Positions 36,957-46,377 are shown, counted from the stretch's first letter. The stretch: 64,000 nt of DNA from Gammaproteobacteria bacterium (GCA_021773195.1 JAJFKN010000032.1:1-64000); one strand, 5' to 3'. Notes: generated by a model from the letters alone, not told the origin. Translations and numbers: made by a program.

Positions 36957-36962
36957 ATTATA
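36957..36962 (-). promoter_or_regulatory. Minus-strand -10 hexamer upstream of rplY
   Basis: A consensus TATAAT on the minus strand lies in the 128-base prs-rplY gap. The -35 region is not close to consensus, so this is a moderate-confidence promoter. Confidence 0.45.
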
Positions 36963-37014
36963 CAGGGTATAGAGGCACGACACCAGCGCCTATTTTATAG
37001 GGGGGCTTTGGGCA

Positions 37015-37962
37015 TTATTCGGCGAACATTGAACTTACGGATTCTTCTTCATTAATGCGTCGAATGGTCTGAGCAAGCATTTGGCTGAGGGTGATTTGTC
37101 TAATTTTAGAGCATTCCTTGGCACCTTCATGCAGTGGAATGGTATCCGTCACCACGATATCATCCAGTGCCGAAGCTTGAATTCGCTCAATGGCATTGCC
37201 CGATAAAATAGCATGGGTGCAATAGGCTGATACGGTAGCAGCGCCATTCTTCTTAAGAGCTTCAGCTGCCAAGCAGAGAGTTCCCGCCGTATCCACCATG
37301 TCATCCACGAGGATACAATTGCGGTCTTTTACGTCACCAATGAGATTCATGACTTCCACTTGATTAGGGCCGGCACGCCGTTTATCAATAATGGCTAAAT
37401 CGGAGTCATTCAAGCGTTTAGCAAAGGCTCTAGCACGAATCACGCCGCCTACATCGGGGGAAACCACCATGGGATTAGGAAAGTTTTGTTTGCGAATATC
37501 TTCCATAAGCACGGGGGTGCCATAGACATTATCCACGGGGATATAAAAGAATCCCTGAATCTGATCCGCGTGTAAGTCCACGGTTAATAAACGATTGACG
37601 CCCACTTTGGCCATCATATCGGCTACCACTTTTGCCGTAATAGGCACCCGAGCTGAACGCACACGACGATCTTGGCGGGCATAACCGAAATAAGGAACCA
37701 CGGCGGTGATGCGTTTTGCTGAAGCGCGGCGAAAGGCATCGGCCATGATAATCATCTCCATCAAATGATCATTGGCAGGATTGTTAGTGGATTGAATAAT
37801 AAAAACTTCCCGTCCACGAACGTTTTCTAATAATTCCACCATAATTTCGCCATCGCTGAAGCGATCGACGGTAATCTTACCCAGCTCAATATCTAAATGA
37901 TTCGCGATGGAGGCTGATAATTCAGGATTTGAATTTCCGCTAAAGATCATCATTTCTGACAT
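37015..37962 (-). CDS. prs: Ribose-phosphate pyrophosphokinase
   Basis: 315 residues, standard. Prs makes PRPP from ribose-5-phosphate and ATP for nucleotide, His and Trp synthesis. [14 protein letters not shown] opens the protein; [11 protein letters not shown] and [10 protein letters not shown] form the ATP region; the PRPP-binding loop is [14 protein letters not shown]. It follows tRNA-Gln, 37 bases away, and probably shares its promoter. Confidence 0.97.
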   Translation of the reverse strand: MSEMMIFSGNSNPELSASIANHLDIELGKITVDRFSDGEIMVELLENVRGREVFIIQSTNNPANDHLMEMIIMADAFRRASAKRITAVVPYFGYARQDRRVRSARVPITAKVVADMMAKVGVNRLLTVDLHADQIQGFFYIPVDNVYGTPVLMEDIRKQNFPNPMVVSPDVGGVIRARAFAKRLNDSDLAIIDKRRAGPNQVEVMNLIGDVKDRNCILVDDMVDTAGTLCLAAEALKKNGAATVSAYCTHAILSGNAIERIQASALDDIVVTDTIPLHEGAKECSKIRQITLSQMLAQTIRRINEEESVSSMFAE

Positions 37963-37998
37963 GGGCAGCTGTCCTTGGCAATTAGGTGAAAATGTAGA

Positions 37999-38073
37999 TG
38001 GCTGGGGTGCCAGGATTCGAACCTGGGAATGCGGAGATCAAAACCCCGTGCCTTACCACTTGGCGACACCCCA
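37999..38073 (-). tRNA. tRNA-Gln (anticodon TTG)
   Basis: A full cloverleaf on the minus strand. The acceptor stem is TGGGGTG/CACCCCA with discriminator G and an encoded CCA end. The anticodon loop TTTTGAT reads TTG inside the stem CGGGG/CTCCG, and the T arm contains GGTTCGAATCC. Its position directly upstream of prs is conserved in gammaproteobacteria. The gene 37999-38073 includes the CCA. Confidence 0.96.
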
Positions 38074-38108
38074 ATAAACGATTCTCGCAATGATTTTTGA
38101 GAACCGAT

Positions 38109-38137
38109 ATTTTGCGGGGTGACGTATGGCTTGTCAA
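38109..38137 (-). promoter_or_regulatory. Promoter of tRNA-Gln and prs
   Basis: On the minus strand a consensus TTGACA (38132-38137), 17-base spacer and CAAAAT (38109-38114) lie about 35 bases before the tRNA 5' end. Confidence 0.7.
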
Positions 38138-38173
38138 TTGTTATAACAAAAAAATTCACCAAGAGTTGCCAAA

Positions 38174-38785
38174 TTAGCGACTAATTTGCCACTGATTGAT
38201 GGCCATTCTCACTTTTACCGGGCCATTATTCATAAAAACACGTTTGGGTAAATCTATACCACTTACGTTGGTGTATTGTTTATATTGAATATTCCAGCCT
38301 TGTTGTTGCAGGCTGGTAATATGATGGTAGGCGTCCCATTGTTTGTTTGAGGGTGAACCCGGTGCAGGCAATCCTCGAACCCAATAGTACAAATTACTTA
38401 CGGGCACATCCCAACCCAGTTGTTGTTGTAGAAGGATTTCTGGATTGTTGGCGGAGGTGGTTTTGCCATTGGCCATGCGTAAAATGACTTGGCCAGGATG
38501 GCCAGTGAGTTTGACGCTGCCCATGCCCACGGGGCCGTATAGATCCATTTGGTAATTATTAGGCCCTTTTTGTTGCCATTGAACCTGAGCGCTGCCCGCC
38601 TGCTTTGGGGTGACAACACTCATGGCACCGTTGAGCTGCCAGCTTTGGATGCTGGCTAATTGGTGACTACGGGTTTCCCAGGTGAGCTTTTTATCTTGTG
38701 GTGGGGCTTGTACGGGGGTGGTTGTGGCGCAGGCGGTGAGCAGGCATGCCGTGGCGAGCGTGATTATGTGGCCTGTGAATTTCAT
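38174..38785 (-). CDS. lolB: Outer-membrane lipoprotein LolB
   Basis: 203 residues from the ATG at 38785. LolB accepts lipoproteins from LolA and inserts them into the outer membrane. A lipoprotein signal ends in LLTACA, with the lipidated Cys near residue 18. The body has the LolB pattern: WQLNGAMSVVTPKQAGSAQV and VRGLPAPGS. An open frame continues upstream to 38923 but runs through a palindromic repeat and lacks the signal-peptide start, so it is rejected. The usual partner ispE is absent between lolB and tRNA-Gln. Confidence 0.9.
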   Translation of the reverse strand: MKFTGHIITLATACLLTACATTTPVQAPPQDKKLTWETRSHQLASIQSWQLNGAMSVVTPKQAGSAQVQWQQKGPNNYQMDLYGPVGMGSVKLTGHPGQVILRMANGKTTSANNPEILLQQQLGWDVPVSNLYYWVRGLPAPGSPSNKQWDAYHHITSLQQQGWNIQYKQYTNVSGIDLPKRVFMNNGPVKVRMAINQWQISR

Positions 38786-38838
38786 GGTGGTCCTTAAGTA
38801 ATGTTCGGTGGCAATTAATATCGGTAAAGCCGATAGAA

Positions 38839-38925
38839 GATTATCCTTTGTAAAACACACGCTGCGCTGCTGTGAATACATTCCTGTAGCTTTCTTGCTG
38901 CTAAGAGTTTTACAAAGGACCATCC
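38839..38925. repeat. Intergenic nested palindrome, copy 4
   Basis: Outer arms CCTTTGTAAAAC and GTTTTACAAAGG pair perfectly, flanked by partly complementary bases. The inside carries GCTGTGAATACATTCCTGTAG, read here in pieces: GCTGTGAATACA, then TTCC, then TGTA. It lies upstream of lolB in the divergent lolB-nitrilase gap. Confidence 0.75.
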
Positions 38926-39039
38926 TAATACAGGCATGCAGGTATCTATCTCGGTATCTTTGCTAATACCAGAATCTACTTAGGCCTGTGATTGTAGCAT
39001 ACCCTCTTAAAGCTTGTTATGCTTTGGTTTGGGATAGTT

Positions 39040-39151
39040 GTGGAAATTGTTGATCGCTTTTTTCAAATATGCTGTTAATAGGTCCCTGTAAGCGCTATGC
39101 AGGCATCCCTCCCACATACGGTTTGAAAAAAGCGATCAATAATTTCTGCAC
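39040..39151. repeat. Intergenic nested palindrome, copy 5
   Basis: Outer arms (39040-39066, 39122-39151) pair almost perfectly: TTGATCGCTTTTTTCAAA with TTTGAAAAAAGCGATCAA. The interior has the family core in a diverged form (GCTGTTAATAGGTCCCTGTA, then GGCATCCCTCC). It sits about 40 bases before the nitrilase start, so it should be in or near the leader of that transcript. Confidence 0.8.
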
Positions 39152-39191
39152 TTCCCCGCTTTACAGAACATGGTTGTTACTACAGAGGTGT

Positions 39192-40010
39192 ATGATGGGC
39201 AAGGTTGCTGCGATTCAAATGACGTCGGGTCAGGATGTTCAGACTAATTTAGCACAGGCGAGCCCCCTAATAGCGCAAGCTGTGGATAAGGGCGCGGAGC
39301 TGATTATTTTGCCCGAGATGTTTGGCATCATGTGTATGGACCAATCTGAAAAATTAGTTCATCGAGAGTCTCTTGGCAACGGCCCTATTCAAGATTTTTT
39401 ACAGTCACAGGCTCAGCAACATAAGGTTTGGATCTTGGGTGGTACGCTGCCTTTACGTATCCATCAGAATGAAGAACAAGTGTATGCCGCTAGTTTGGTG
39501 TATAATGGGCAGGGTGAACAGGTAGCCCGCTATAATAAAATTCATTTGTTTGATGTTTTTATCGAAGAGAGTGGCGAAAAATATCAAGAATCAGAAGTGA
39601 CTCAGCACGGGGATAAGCTTTGTTATGTGGATACACCCTGCGGCCGTTTGGGGCTGGCGGTTTGTTATGATTTGCGTTTCCCTGAGTTATTTCGTGCCTT
39701 GGCGAAACAAGGCGCGGAAATTATTGCTGTCCCTTCAGCATTTACTGTGCCCACGGGGAATGCCCATTGGCAATTGTTGATGCGCGCACGGGCGGTGGAA
39801 AATCTCTGTTATATGGTGGGTGCCTGCCAGGGGGGCGTACATCCAACAGGACGAGCTACCTACGGCCACAGTCTAATGGTTGAACCTTGGGGCGAAGTTT
39901 TGCAAGAATTGGATGATAAGCCTGGCTTAATAGTGCAAGACTTGGATTTAGAGCAATTACACAAACTGCGACGGGAGTTCCCCGCCTTAGATCATGTTCG
40001 GCCCCTTTAG
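39192..40010 (+). CDS. Carbon-nitrogen hydrolase (nitrilase superfamily, Nit2/YbeM-like)
   Basis: 272 residues from the ATG at 39192 (a second ATG follows directly), with AGAGGTG upstream; an earlier start at 39069 would run through a repeat. The Glu-Lys-Cys triad is visible: LIILPEMFG, YNKIHLFDVF and GRLGLAVCYDLRFPELF. Close relatives are deaminated-glutathione amidases (Nit1/YbeM) and omega-amidases. Substrate is therefore probably a small amide, which is a family inference. It stands alone, convergent with the lipoprotein gene. Confidence 0.9.
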   Translation: MMGKVAAIQMTSGQDVQTNLAQASPLIAQAVDKGAELIILPEMFGIMCMDQSEKLVHRESLGNGPIQDFLQSQAQQHKVWILGGTLPLRIHQNEEQVYAASLVYNGQGEQVARYNKIHLFDVFIEESGEKYQESEVTQHGDKLCYVDTPCGRLGLAVCYDLRFPELFRALAKQGAEIIAVPSAFTVPTGNAHWQLLMRARAVENLCYMVGACQGGVHPTGRATYGHSLMVEPWGEVLQELDDKPGLIVQDLDLEQLHKLRREFPALDHVRPL

Positions 40011-40012
40011 TA

Positions 40013-40801
40013 TTAAGATCCAAACCAACAGTGAGCCGATTTAACGTATTGCTCGCCTTTGATGGTGCGCCATAACATAGTGTCACCAATTTTTTGTGGG
40101 CACTTTTTATTGGTGGGGGTATAACTGTAATAAGAAGTCATACTGAGAAAACCAAATTGACATTGTTGTGTGGGATAGTTTTCATAAGATACTTTGCAAT
40201 ATTGGTAACTGAAGTCATTTAAACTTGTGGCATGAATGGGATTTCGGGTTAACCAGGGGCCTTGACGGAACCCATAGCCCCGTATGGGATCGATGGTGAC
40301 ACAAGATTCTTTCTTTCCACCCGTGAGTTTATGTACATAATAATTAGCTTGCTGTGGCAATAAGAGTGAAATCTTGGGGCCTGCCAGTGTGTGTCCAGCT
40401 GTATTCAGATTAGAGAGGTAATAGGCATTATGTGCCTGTAACCGAATAGGGTAGATGGTTTTCGCTGGGTAGCCAATATTTTGGCTAACGATATTGTATT
40501 GGCCGGGTTTGACGTAATAACATAACTGACCCGGTGTAGCTAAATAGGTGTATTTTTTAGTATGGTCTTGTAGAAAAACATAAGAATCTACTTTAGCAGG
40601 GCAATCGATAAAACAATTTTGATTGTATTGAGGGATTACATAGAGAGTAGCATAGCCTGGTTTATTCTTTGCTAATACATTCGGCGTGTAGGTGTCGGCA
40701 ATTTGACTAGCAGTTTTAACCGAAGAGTGTTTATAACAACCTGCCGTAAAAAGCAAAGTCATTAGGCAGAATAAGCAGACTAATAATTTAAGTTTGGCCA
40801 C
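40013..40801 (-). CDS. Predicted lipoprotein of unknown function
   Basis: 262 residues with a lipoprotein signal ending LLFTAGC (lipidated Cys at about 22). The mature part contains GYATLYVIPQYNQ, VLQDHTKKYTYL-like strands and several cysteine residues that could form periplasmic disulfides. The first half loosely resembles DUF2846-type small beta-domains; I could not confirm this. It lies between the convergent nitrilase gene (two-base gap) and glnE on the same strand, with a 57-base gap. Confidence 0.7.
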   Translation of the reverse strand: MAKLKLLVCLFCLMTLLFTAGCYKHSSVKTASQIADTYTPNVLAKNKPGYATLYVIPQYNQNCFIDCPAKVDSYVFLQDHTKKYTYLATPGQLCYYVKPGQYNIVSQNIGYPAKTIYPIRLQAHNAYYLSNLNTAGHTLAGPKISLLLPQQANYYVHKLTGGKKESCVTIDPIRGYGFRQGPWLTRNPIHATSLNDFSYQYCKVSYENYPTQQCQFGFLSMTSYYSYTPTNKKCPQKIGDTMLWRTIKGEQYVKSAHCWFGS

Positions 40802-40858
40802 GGTAAATACAATTCCCGATTTAATGTGGGCTAATGTTAGCAGAATTACTTTGGCATG

Positions 40859-43675
40859 TCATGTGAAAGAGCGGGTATTACCAGCTTGATTAAACAAATC
40901 CTGCCATATTTTAATGACCGTTTCACAATATTCAGAAAATTGATCTTTATCCAGCGCATGGGACTGCAGCATGGCATGATGTAAGGAATGGCGATAATGA
41001 TCGTAAGCGTGTACTAGGTTTTCTGCTTGCGTTTCTTCAATCAATCCATTTTTTCTAATGGCTTGAATGATATCTGTGGTAGAGGTTAAAGTGGCTAATT
41101 CAGCATGTTCATGGGCGTGTGCTAGCATAAGATATTGGGCAATGAATTCAATATCGATAATGCCGCCTGGACACTGCTTTATATTAAAGCCTTTGTGCAT
41201 TTTAGCGCGCATGCGTTGGCGCATAGTAATAATATCTTCTATTAACTTATCAGCTTGGCGCTCGTGGCGAAGAATCCTTTCCCGCATTCCATTGAAGGCA
41301 TCCTGCATGTCTTGCGGGCCATAAATAACTCGGGCCCGCACCAATGCTTGGTGCTCCCAAGTCCAGGCTTTTTCTAGTTGGTATTCTATATAAGCCGTGA
41401 AAGAGCTTACCAATAAGCCTGATTGACCCGATGGGCGCAAGCGTGTATCTACCTCATATAAAGTACCTGTTGGTAAACGCATCTGTAAAAAATGAATTAA
41501 TTGCTGTGTCAGGCGAATGTAATTCTCTGGTGAGCTAAGGGACGTATTGCCATCAGGTTGGCCGAAGATAAATACTAAATCCAAATCAGAATCGTAATTC
41601 AATTCATGGCTGCCTAATTTTCCATAGGCAACAACCATGAAGTCTGGGCAACGATATTCCTTGTGATTCATTTGTGCCAGTTGAGTGGTTTGTGTCACCA
41701 AAGCCGAGGCTAAATCACTCAGCTGCCGACTGATATTATGTACAGAAGGGTTATTGATGATATCGTTAGCAGCAATTCGATGTAAATGAGAAAGTTTGCT
41801 TCTTCGCAAACATTCCAGCTGAGACTCGATGTCTTCCTGGGGAATGCTAATTAAACTTTGTTGTATATCGTCTTGAATATTTGTATAAGTGAGTTCTTTG
41901 TTAAAGGCTTTTGGGTTTAATAACTCATCGAGCAATAAAGGGAATCGAGCAATATGGTCAGAAACCCAAGGGCTTGAGCTGCAAATTTTAATTAAATGGT
42001 TTAGTGCTTGTGGGTTTTCCAGAAGTAAAGAAAGATAAGCACTGCGACGCATAATAGCTTCTACCACTCGCAGTAATCGCTCAAAGATTTCCGTGGGTTG
42101 GCGGGTCACATGCAATTTGCATAAGAGACGCGGCATGAATTCATCTAACCGCAACTGTGAATCCCTGTCCATTGACCGGTAACGAAAGGAGCTATGCATG
42201 CCTACTAATAGTTGTTGTAATCGTTGATGGTCTTGAATATTTAAGCCAGTGAGCAATTCAGTCATTTGATCTTCAGAACACAACCACAGTTCTGTAAATT
42301 CTTTTAATAGCGGCAAGTCTTCTTCCTGGGAAGGGTTTTCTTCGCCAATCATTTGTTGGAAATGGTGGTGTATGCGAGTCATATGATATATGGTTTTGTC
42401 ATAGCATTGTTCCCAGCTTTCCATTCCCATGGAAAAAGCTATGCGTGCTTGCTGTTGATGGTCATTGGGTAACTCTTGAGTCTGTCGATTTCGCAGCGCT
42501 TGCAAACGATGTTCTAAAATACGTAAATAGCAGTAACCTGCACGAAGTTCTTTAACCGCGGGGGTAGGTAAGCTTTGTGTGCTATGTAGGGCTTGCAACC
42601 CTTTTAAAAAATTATGCGTGTTTAGTTCCTTTTCTTGTCCTCCACGAATAAGACTAAAAGCTTGTACAATGAATTCAGCTTCACGGATGCCACCCATGCC
42701 CCGTTTGATATTAGCTTGAAGGTTTTTATTCTTAATCTCACTGTTGATAAGCACTTTTAATTTGCGCAAACCGTCTATGACACCATAATCCAAGTAGCGA
42801 CGATAAACAAAAGCTTCGATTATAGATGCTATCCGTTGTTGATAATATAAATCACCAGTAAGAATTCTAGCCTTTGTAAGGGCATAACGCTCCCAATGTC
42901 TGCCCTGTTGTTGATAATAATTTTCTAGGCTAATGAAATTCATGGCCAAAGGTCCGCTCTCACCATAAGGGCGTAAACGCATATCGACACGGTAGACGAA
43001 ACCATGGGTGGTGACTTCATGCAGGGTTTTTATTAGGGTTTGTCCTAGTTGAATGAAGAATTGTTCATTACTGGTGGATTTTCTTTGTCCTTGTGTTTCA
43101 CCATTGCACGGATAACAAAAGATTAAGTCCACATCAGAACTTAAATTCAATTCTTCGCCACCTAATTTCCCCAATGCGATGATCAACATAGGGATAGCAT
43201 TGCCCTTTGCATCACAGGGAGTGCCTAAGCGTTGACATTGAAAATCATAAAGAAATCGGTAGCTTTGTTTCAGGATGACATCGGCAAGTTGAGTGATTTC
43301 CTGAAGAATAATAGGTAAGTCAGCCAGTTCATTAATGTCCCGCCATATAATTCGAATGGTTTCTTGTTGTTTGAATTCGCGCAATGCTTGCATCAATTTG
43401 GATAAATCTTGAATATTATTTAATCTCTTTGATAGTGCTTTAGATAAATAATCCTGTTGTCTTGTCTCTTCAATTCCAGGTAGGATTTTGTTAAGCAGGT
43501 CCAAAGTCATCGCTTCAGCGGCATAATCGCTGGCTATGGCTACTTTGACCCATTGCTGTAATACATTGTCACCGAAATTTAAATCGGAGATAGGCGAGGT
43601 AGCATAGTATTTCTTTACTAAGTCATGCAACGTTTCTGGAATATCTGTTAATAGTGCTTTGGGTAAGGTGTCCAT
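40859..43675 (-). CDS. glnE: Glutamine synthetase adenylyltransferase/deadenylase
   Basis: 938 residues, full length. GlnE attaches AMP to glutamine synthetase and removes it in response to PII and glutamine. Two nucleotidyltransferase domains are evident: ALGKLGGEELNLSSDVDL (first, DVD at 181-183) and YGKLGSHELNYDSDLDLVF (second, near residue 680), each followed by the helical GlnE signature, for example LRPYGESGPLA and LRPSGQSGLLV. It starts four bases after the stop of the TPR-methyltransferase gene, so the two are co-transcribed. Confidence 0.96.
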   Translation of the reverse strand: MDTLPKALLTDIPETLHDLVKKYYATSPISDLNFGDNVLQQWVKVAIASDYAAEAMTLDLLNKILPGIEETRQQDYLSKALSKRLNNIQDLSKLMQALREFKQQETIRIIWRDINELADLPIILQEITQLADVILKQSYRFLYDFQCQRLGTPCDAKGNAIPMLIIALGKLGGEELNLSSDVDLIFCYPCNGETQGQRKSTSNEQFFIQLGQTLIKTLHEVTTHGFVYRVDMRLRPYGESGPLAMNFISLENYYQQQGRHWERYALTKARILTGDLYYQQRIASIIEAFVYRRYLDYGVIDGLRKLKVLINSEIKNKNLQANIKRGMGGIREAEFIVQAFSLIRGGQEKELNTHNFLKGLQALHSTQSLPTPAVKELRAGYCYLRILEHRLQALRNRQTQELPNDHQQQARIAFSMGMESWEQCYDKTIYHMTRIHHHFQQMIGEENPSQEEDLPLLKEFTELWLCSEDQMTELLTGLNIQDHQRLQQLLVGMHSSFRYRSMDRDSQLRLDEFMPRLLCKLHVTRQPTEIFERLLRVVEAIMRRSAYLSLLLENPQALNHLIKICSSSPWVSDHIARFPLLLDELLNPKAFNKELTYTNIQDDIQQSLISIPQEDIESQLECLRRSKLSHLHRIAANDIINNPSVHNISRQLSDLASALVTQTTQLAQMNHKEYRCPDFMVVAYGKLGSHELNYDSDLDLVFIFGQPDGNTSLSSPENYIRLTQQLIHFLQMRLPTGTLYEVDTRLRPSGQSGLLVSSFTAYIEYQLEKAWTWEHQALVRARVIYGPQDMQDAFNGMRERILRHERQADKLIEDIITMRQRMRAKMHKGFNIKQCPGGIIDIEFIAQYLMLAHAHEHAELATLTSTTDIIQAIRKNGLIEETQAENLVHAYDHYRHSLHHAMLQSHALDKDQFSEYCETVIKIWQDLFNQAGNTRSFT

Positions 43676-43678
43676 GGC

Positions 43679-45289
43679 CTATCCTTTGGCCTGATTTTGA
43701 AAAAGGAACAAGGTCCCACGAATGCCTTCATCTTTATGTTTTCTTAAAATGGTATTTTCCATCTTCAGTAAACTAAAATGGTAAGTGTCAGCTAGCCTTT
43801 CAATGTACTTTTGACTATGGGAAAAGCGTGCAGTAGTCAATAGTTGATAATCTTCTTCGCCCTGATAGGTTTCTACGCTAAATGCAAAATAGCCCTCGGG
43901 TTTTAAGCTTTGTTCACAAGCAGAAAATACATCGGCTAATTCTCCGATATAAATAAAAACATCGGCGGCAATGATTGCATCAACGGGGGCATCTAGCTTT
44001 TTCATACCATCAACTAAGTCATCATAAATGAGTTTTGTGTAGATTTCCCGATCGTAGGCCTTTTCTAACATTTTTGGTGACAGGTCAATACCTATGAGTG
44101 TGTCTGTAGTGGGGGCAAATAAAGCACCGCATAGTCCCGTACCACAACCTAGGTCCAATAGGCTGGGCTTTTCTAAGGGTTCTAAATAGGGGGTGAGCAA
44201 CTGCTGTAATTGTTCATGACCGTGGTAGTCTAATTTTTCCAATAAATGTTGCTCATAATGATGAGCATAGCCATCAAATAAGTTTTTCACGTAATCCGTT
44301 GGAGCTGTATCAGGCGTTTCTTTTTGTTGAGTGGCTTTGAGCATGTACTGCACTGACCTATTGTCAGGCTGGAATTGCAAAACTTTCTTGTAATGCTCAA
44401 TAGCTTTTTCAGTTTCTTTCTCTTCGCAATAAAGATTAGCTAAATTCTGATGGGCTTCGCAACACTCGGGGTCCAATTCTAAGGCTTTTTGATAATAACC
44501 AATGGCTTCCGGGACTTTTCCTTGGCGCATGGCTGTAACGCCTAAGTTAAATTGCACATCACTGACATTCTCTTCATATTCTTCAGATTTTTTTAAGTAA
44601 CTTTTGGCTTTTTCATACTGCCCAAGGTCTAAATAGATAGCTCCTAAATTCTGCATGACTTCCACTAAGTTAGGCTCCAGTTCAAGAACTTTTTCATAGT
44701 GTTCAATGGATTTTTCATAATCGTGGACTTTTTGATAAAGTTTACCAAGTTGGTAGTAAGCAGGGTAAAGCTCTTCTTGCTCTACGATGGTTTTATAGAC
44801 TTCTATAGCTTGTGTAAGGTTATCTTGTCGCTGATGCAATAGGCCTAAGTTGTACCAAGCGCCAAAATAATCAGGGCGTAATTCGGTCGCGCGCAAATAC
44901 AGGGCTAAGGCTTTTTCGTCATTCTCTTGAATGTAATAGACGTTGCCTAGGTTATTATATGCTTCTGCATATTCGGGTTCCAGAGCTAGGGCATTCTCGT
45001 AAGCTTGGATGGCATCATCGTATTTGCCTAAGGTTTTGAAAATATTACCAAGATGATTATGATAACTGGGTTCGTGGCTATTGCTTTTAATGGCATTCCG
45101 TAAGAAACGCTCAGCACTCATGAAGTCACGTTGTTGCACCGCCACAAGGCCAAGCAAATGCAATGCATCGGGGTGGCTTGGGTGATTCTCGAGAATGTTA
45201 TGGCAACACTCCACCACATTATCAAAGTCTCGTTCTTCAAAATATTCTGAAGCTTCGCGCAGATACTGGCTAGTTAGGTCTTGTGACAT
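43679..45289 (-). CDS. TPR protein with C-terminal SAM methyltransferase domain
   Basis: 536 residues from the ATG at 45289; an upstream start at 45316 is also open. The N-terminal 320 residues are about nine TPR units (typical: AYNNLGNVYYIQENDEKAL). The rest is a class I methyltransferase with LLDLGCGTGLCGALF and the acidic IGIDLS at the end of strand 2. This combination is known in methyltransferases that act on proteins or small metabolites; the substrate is not readable. It is co-transcribed with glnE. There is no signal peptide, so it is cytosolic. Confidence 0.88.
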   Translation of the reverse strand: MSQDLTSQYLREASEYFEERDFDNVVECCHNILENHPSHPDALHLLGLVAVQQRDFMSAERFLRNAIKSNSHEPSYHNHLGNIFKTLGKYDDAIQAYENALALEPEYAEAYNNLGNVYYIQENDEKALALYLRATELRPDYFGAWYNLGLLHQRQDNLTQAIEVYKTIVEQEELYPAYYQLGKLYQKVHDYEKSIEHYEKVLELEPNLVEVMQNLGAIYLDLGQYEKAKSYLKKSEEYEENVSDVQFNLGVTAMRQGKVPEAIGYYQKALELDPECCEAHQNLANLYCEEKETEKAIEHYKKVLQFQPDNRSVQYMLKATQQKETPDTAPTDYVKNLFDGYAHHYEQHLLEKLDYHGHEQLQQLLTPYLEPLEKPSLLDLGCGTGLCGALFAPTTDTLIGIDLSPKMLEKAYDREIYTKLIYDDLVDGMKKLDAPVDAIIAADVFIYIGELADVFSACEQSLKPEGYFAFSVETYQGEEDYQLLTTARFSHSQKYIERLADTYHFSLLKMENTILRKHKDEGIRGTLFLFQNQAKG

Positions 45290-45470
45290 AGTGTATTGGC
45301 TTCTCGCGGTGAGCATTGGGTACCCTGTGAGTGTATATCAGATTGTGGGCTTTGATCCACAGGATGCTCTGAATGGCTGCACACATGGGGTTGATCGTCA
45401 TTCGCTAGCATTGTAGCAATATCCCAGGCATTTCTGAGGCTAACATATTGAAAGGTAAGGGAAAAAAGTT

Positions 45471-45497
45471 CTGGCACTCGGCGTTAAAGAGTGCTAA
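45471..45497 (+). promoter_or_regulatory. CIRCE operator (HrcA-binding site) upstream of rpoH
   Basis: CTGGCACTC (45471-45479), nine bases, then GAGTGCTAA (45489-45497). The consensus is TTAGCACTC-N9-GAGTGCTAA; the right arm matches fully and the left 7 of 9, with the N9 spacing exact. It lies ten bases before the rpoH ATG at 45508. A TAAAAT hexamer (45495-45500) overlaps its end and could be the -10 box. HrcA itself is not in the window. Confidence 0.82.
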
Positions 45498-45507
45498 AAT
45501 AGACCTT

Positions 45508-46377
45508 ATGAATACAGCAAAAAGTCTACAACCTTACGAAATCTCTTTGCCCATGGGCAATATTGAGACCTATGCCAGCAGGGTTTATCAAATACCTGTA
45601 CTTACCTTGGAAGAAGAGCAAGAGCTCACACGCCGTTGGTATGAAGAGCAGGATTTGCAAGCTGCCCGTCAATTGGTGTTGGCTCATTTGCGTTTTGTGG
45701 TAAAAGTAGCCCGTGGTTACATGGGATATGGTTTAGCATTAGGCGACTTGATTCAAGAAGGCAATATCGGTTTGATGAAAGCCGTACGCCGTTTTGAGCC
45801 CCAACATGGCGTGCGCTTAGTTTCTTTTGCTGTGCATTGGATCAAAGCAGAAATTCACGAATTTATTTTACGTAATTGGCGCATCGTTAAAGTGGCTACC
45901 ACTAAAGCGCAACGCAAGTTATTTTTTAATTTGCGTAAAATGAAAAAGCGCTTAGGCTGGTTCACGCAGGAAGAAGTGCAATCCGTAGCCGATGATTTAG
46001 GGGTGACAGCCAAGGAGGTCTTGCAAATGGAATCCCGTTTGAATGCACGAGACGCTGCCTTTGATGGTTATGATAGCGATGATTCAAGTGCCTCTAATGC
46101 CCCAGAAAACTTTGCGCCGGCCCAGTACTTAGAAGACCATAGCCAAGACCCTGCCAGGGTATTGGAAAATCAAGATTGGTCGACCCATGGACGTGACAAA
46201 CTTTATCAAGCCTTGGAAGGTTTGGATAAGCGCAGTCGGGATATTCTCACCAGTCGTTGGCTCAGTGATGAAAAGCCCACTTTGCATGATTTAGCAGCTC
46301 GCTATAGCATTTCAGCTGAGCGCGTTCGTCAATTAGAACAGAATGCCATGAGAAAGCTAAAAGAATTCATACAGTAG
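45508..46377 (+). CDS. rpoH: RNA polymerase sigma factor RpoH (sigma-32)
   Basis: 289 residues from the ATG at 45508. RpoH directs heat-shock transcription. Region 2 is [16 protein letters not shown]...[14 protein letters not shown], in which HLRFVV and [11 protein letters not shown] are typical. The RpoH box [13 protein letters not shown] follows, then region 4 ending [19 protein letters not shown]. An upstream TTG at 45448 is in frame with a fair ribosome-binding site and would add 20 residues, but family alignment favours the ATG. A CIRCE element sits immediately upstream, linking it to HrcA control. Confidence 0.95.
   Translation: MNTAKSLQPYEISLPMGNIETYASRVYQIPVLTLEEEQELTRRWYEEQDLQAARQLVLAHLRFVVKVARGYMGYGLALGDLIQEGNIGLMKAVRRFEPQHGVRLVSFAVHWIKAEIHEFILRNWRIVKVATTKAQRKLFFNLRKMKKRLGWFTQEEVQSVADDLGVTAKEVLQMESRLNARDAAFDGYDSDDSSASNAPENFAPAQYLEDHSQDPARVLENQDWSTHGRDKLYQALEGLDKRSRDILTSRWLSDEKPTLHDLAARYSISAERVRQLEQNAMRKLKEFIQ

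Noticed and set aside
38786-38923. N-terminal extension of LolB by about 46 codons
   Set aside because: The extension is encoded by a palindromic repeat and would bury the lipoprotein signal peptide that begins at 38785.
39069-39191. Upstream start for the nitrilase-family gene
   Set aside because: The added codons come from the nested palindrome at 39040-39151; the ATG at 39192 has a good ribosome-binding site and fits the family.
45446-45475. Sigma-32 promoter before rpoH (TTGAAA)
   Set aside because: No CCCCAT-type -10 element occurs at the proper distance.
45472-45487. Sigma-54 promoter (TGGCAC element) before rpoH
   Set aside because: The -24-like TGGCAC lacks the matching TTGC at -12 and is explained by the left arm of the CIRCE element.
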